Origin: Hymenoscyphus infarciens
Lineage: Eukaryota; Ascomycota; Leotiomycetes; Helotiales; Helotiaceae
Assembly (NCBI GenBank): GCA_001414345.1
Contig: LLCB01000174.1
Coordinates: forward strand, 56,137-120,136
Direction of reading: 5' to 3'
Length of the DNA stretch: 64,000 nt
Below, in pieces: positions 62,606 through 64,000 of this stretch; position 1 is the stretch's first letter; each line of letters starts with the position of its first letter. The notes beneath the pieces were generated by a model. The model searched no databases, had not been told where the DNA came from, and saw nothing but the letters and a program-made list of their open reading frames with translations. The translations under genes were made by a program, and so were the position numbers.

Positions 62606-63373
62606 TCATTCCTTTTTCGAATCCTTCAATTCGCCTCTCTCCCGTACAGTGGCTGCTAAGTTCAAACTTTTCTCGTTGCCAAGAGCAGTGAAACCATTTA
62701 TCACACCCTTTCTGTCCCCATCATTCAGTTCCTGACTCATCTTATGCTTGCCCCCAATGCTCTTCACCTCAATCTCAATCCCGATAATGGCTTTCTTCAA
62801 CAAGTTAGTATAACTTTCGGGTGCCTCATCGACACTCCATGCTTTCGGGGCACCATTCTTCCCCGTGAATCCGAATTCGTTCTCCTCACTCTGTCTCGAT
62901 AAATCATCAAGTTGCTTCGTGAGAAATTCTCCAGTGGAAGCAGCCGAGGTATCGAAATATATTATGGCCGTGCCATAAACTTGTACAGCCGAGTAGTTCC
63001 AAGTAGGAACCACTTTTCCAGTATCGGGTTTCGTCTCGACGTAAAATTTTGGTGTAACGTAATGATGAACAGGGCCGTTGAAGAGGATCATTACCTCTTC
63101 TGTGAGAATGTTTGATGAGGCGGCTGTGGCAGCTTCGATAACTGCCTTTGTTTGAGGATTTGCGCGTGCAATGTGTCCCCGGAGTTTGGCAATAGGTGGA
63201 CTTGTCGCTTCATCTTGGGTTGAGACGTCAAGGACCCATGGAATGTGACTACTTTGGATGGTGGAATGATTTGGTGAAGGTATGGCTGTTGTCAAGATCC
63301 CGAGAGGGTTCTTTTGGATGAATTCATAAAGTTCTGGGAGGCTGAGATCGGCATGAGCCGCTCGGAGATACAT
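62606..63373 (-). CDS. PaiB-like FMN-binding protein (FMN_bind_2 family)
   Basis: Single exon of 255 residues with the full family pattern: start MYLRAAHADLSLPELYEFI, PLGILTTAI, HSTIQSSHIPWVLD, LRGHIARANPQ, VMILFNGPVHHYVTPKFY, and KVVPTWNYSAVQVYG. The length is close to the usual ~220-250. Bacterial PaiB is described as a transcriptional regulator with a split-barrel FMN-binding fold; in fungi such proteins are widespread and their role is mostly unknown, so FMN binding is the safe inference. It is convergent with the dioxygenase relic (about 100 bp between stops). No targeting signal is seen; it appears intact. Confidence 0.92.
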   Translation of the reverse strand: MYLRAAHADLSLPELYEFIQKNPLGILTTAIPSPNHSTIQSSHIPWVLDVSTQDEATSPPIAKLRGHIARANPQTKAVIEAATAASSNILTEEVMILFNGPVHHYVTPKFYVETKPDTGKVVPTWNYSAVQVYGTAIIYFDTSAASTGEFLTKQLDDLSRQSEENEFGFTGKNGAPKAWSVDEAPESYTNLLKKAIIGIEIEVKSIGGKHKMSQELNDGDRKGVINGFTALGNEKSLNLAATVRERGELKDSKKE

Positions 63374-63860
63374 CTTGACAAGCGATTATGAAGAGGTGTT
63401 GTCCTCGCGGATTTGGGTTGTGTGTGATTTCGAAAAAGTTGTGTGAACCGTCTTGAACTAGGTCTTTGAGCGATTGTTTGGTCGGCTTTATCTTGACAGA
63501 CAATGAGCTTGGTTTTAAGTAGTAATTTTCTCAGCTGACAGGTGAAGCAATCTTTGGCCTTCGTAACTTTCCTTTTGATGCCTCTTGAATTCTATAGAGT
63601 TGTCTTGATTTGCATACTTACCGAGTACGCTTTCCACTCCCGCGACACGTTACCCGCATTACATCGTTAGTCGGTTAATATCCCGCCAATTGGATTGGTC
63701 CGTTACCATTACTTTCCTGGTTCCTTGTCCGAGTACCGGACTCCGTATATTAAAAACACCTCACGCATGCTGCTGACATAATAATCGGCCCGAGTAAGAG
63801 ACGCGTGTTAAATTAAGAAACGACTCTAAGGTAGGTAGACTATACGTAAAGAGCGTCTAT
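63374..63860. other. PaiB-like gene upstream region and edge of the next AT-rich block
   Basis: Promoter of the minus-strand PaiB-like gene, then transition to RIP-like AT-rich sequence at about 63,800. Confidence 0.45.
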
Positions 63861-64000
63861 AGTAAATACTCTCTACTTAATAGAGACTATTATTATATAG
63901 TAAAAATACTCTCTACTTAATAGAGACTATTGTTATATAGTATAAATAGTCTCTACTTAATAGAGACTATTATTATATAGTAAAAATACTCTCTACTTAA
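63861..64000. repeat. 40-bp tandem repeat array (3.5 units, continues beyond window)
   Basis: The unit reads ACTCTCTACTTAATAGAGAC followed by TATTATTATATAGTAAAAAT, with single-base variants. Each unit contains the inverted repeat TCTCTA-CTTAA-TAGAGA, a perfect 8-bp stem (AGTCTCTA/TAGAGACT) in one unit. The array runs off the end of the window, so its length and any host element are unknown. Confidence 0.85.

Overview
The window looks like a filamentous ascomycete (Pezizomycotina) chromosome. Genes carry short GT-AG introns (about 50-70 bp), and the protein families are typical of such fungi: a GCK-type kinase, HET, a fungal sesquiterpene synthase, an Lsb1/Pin3-like SH3 protein and PaiB-like FMN binding. 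Long AT-rich blocks are almost devoid of CpA/TpG and full of TAA/TAG, the signature of repeat-induced point mutation (RIP). A leotiomycete is possible but I cannot fix the taxon. The layout is bipartite: AT-rich retroelement blocks (1-14.9 kb, 20.94-26.31 kb, 30.3-52.2 kb, and from about 63.8 kb) alternate with normal-composition gene islands (14.9-20.94, 26.3-30.3, 52.2-63.8 kb).

AT-rich blocks. Several elements can be delimited to the base from terminal repeats and target-site duplications (TSDs): two full-length Ty1/Copia elements (3255-11039 plus, TSD GAAGT; 43278-51102 minus, TSD GAGAG); one full-length Ty3/Gypsy element (33287-41376 minus, TSD ATATT) and the 3' end of another (1-2216 plus); two 312-bp solo LTRs (13166-13477, 14311-14622); a 1,400-bp element with 160-bp LTRs and only a gag-like frame (31051-32450, TSD CTAGC); and a miniature LTR family (TRIM) of about 0.8 kb with 112-bp LTRs in two copies, one split by the second Copia element and the other by a solo LTR. 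The block at 20941-26312 is a DIRS-type tyrosine-recombinase retrotransposon with split direct repeats (A1-ORFs-B1-A2-B2). All are RIP-degraded.

Gene islands. Island 1 holds an intact GCK-III/Ste20-type kinase (15430-17456), then relics: a collapsed HET gene, a possible minus-strand hypothetical gene and a 5'-truncated terpene synthase. Island 2 holds a hypothetical Trp-rich protein and an intact five-exon epoxide hydrolase. Island 3 holds an SH3 protein with a long N-terminal extension, a Dabb (stress-responsive A/B barrel) protein, a 517-bp Tc1/mariner-like MITE, a gamma-butyrobetaine-dioxygenase-like gene with a RIP-type nonsense codon, a PaiB-like FMN-binding protein, and a 40-bp tandem array that runs off the window end.

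The genes do not form an obvious pathway or cluster; decayed HET, terpene synthase and dioxygenase genes sit in islands bordered by RIP-mutated repeats. The most interesting systems are the non-autonomous LTR elements (gag-only and TRIM) beside their likely helpers, and the DIRS-like element. All alignments were made by eye; no database search was run.
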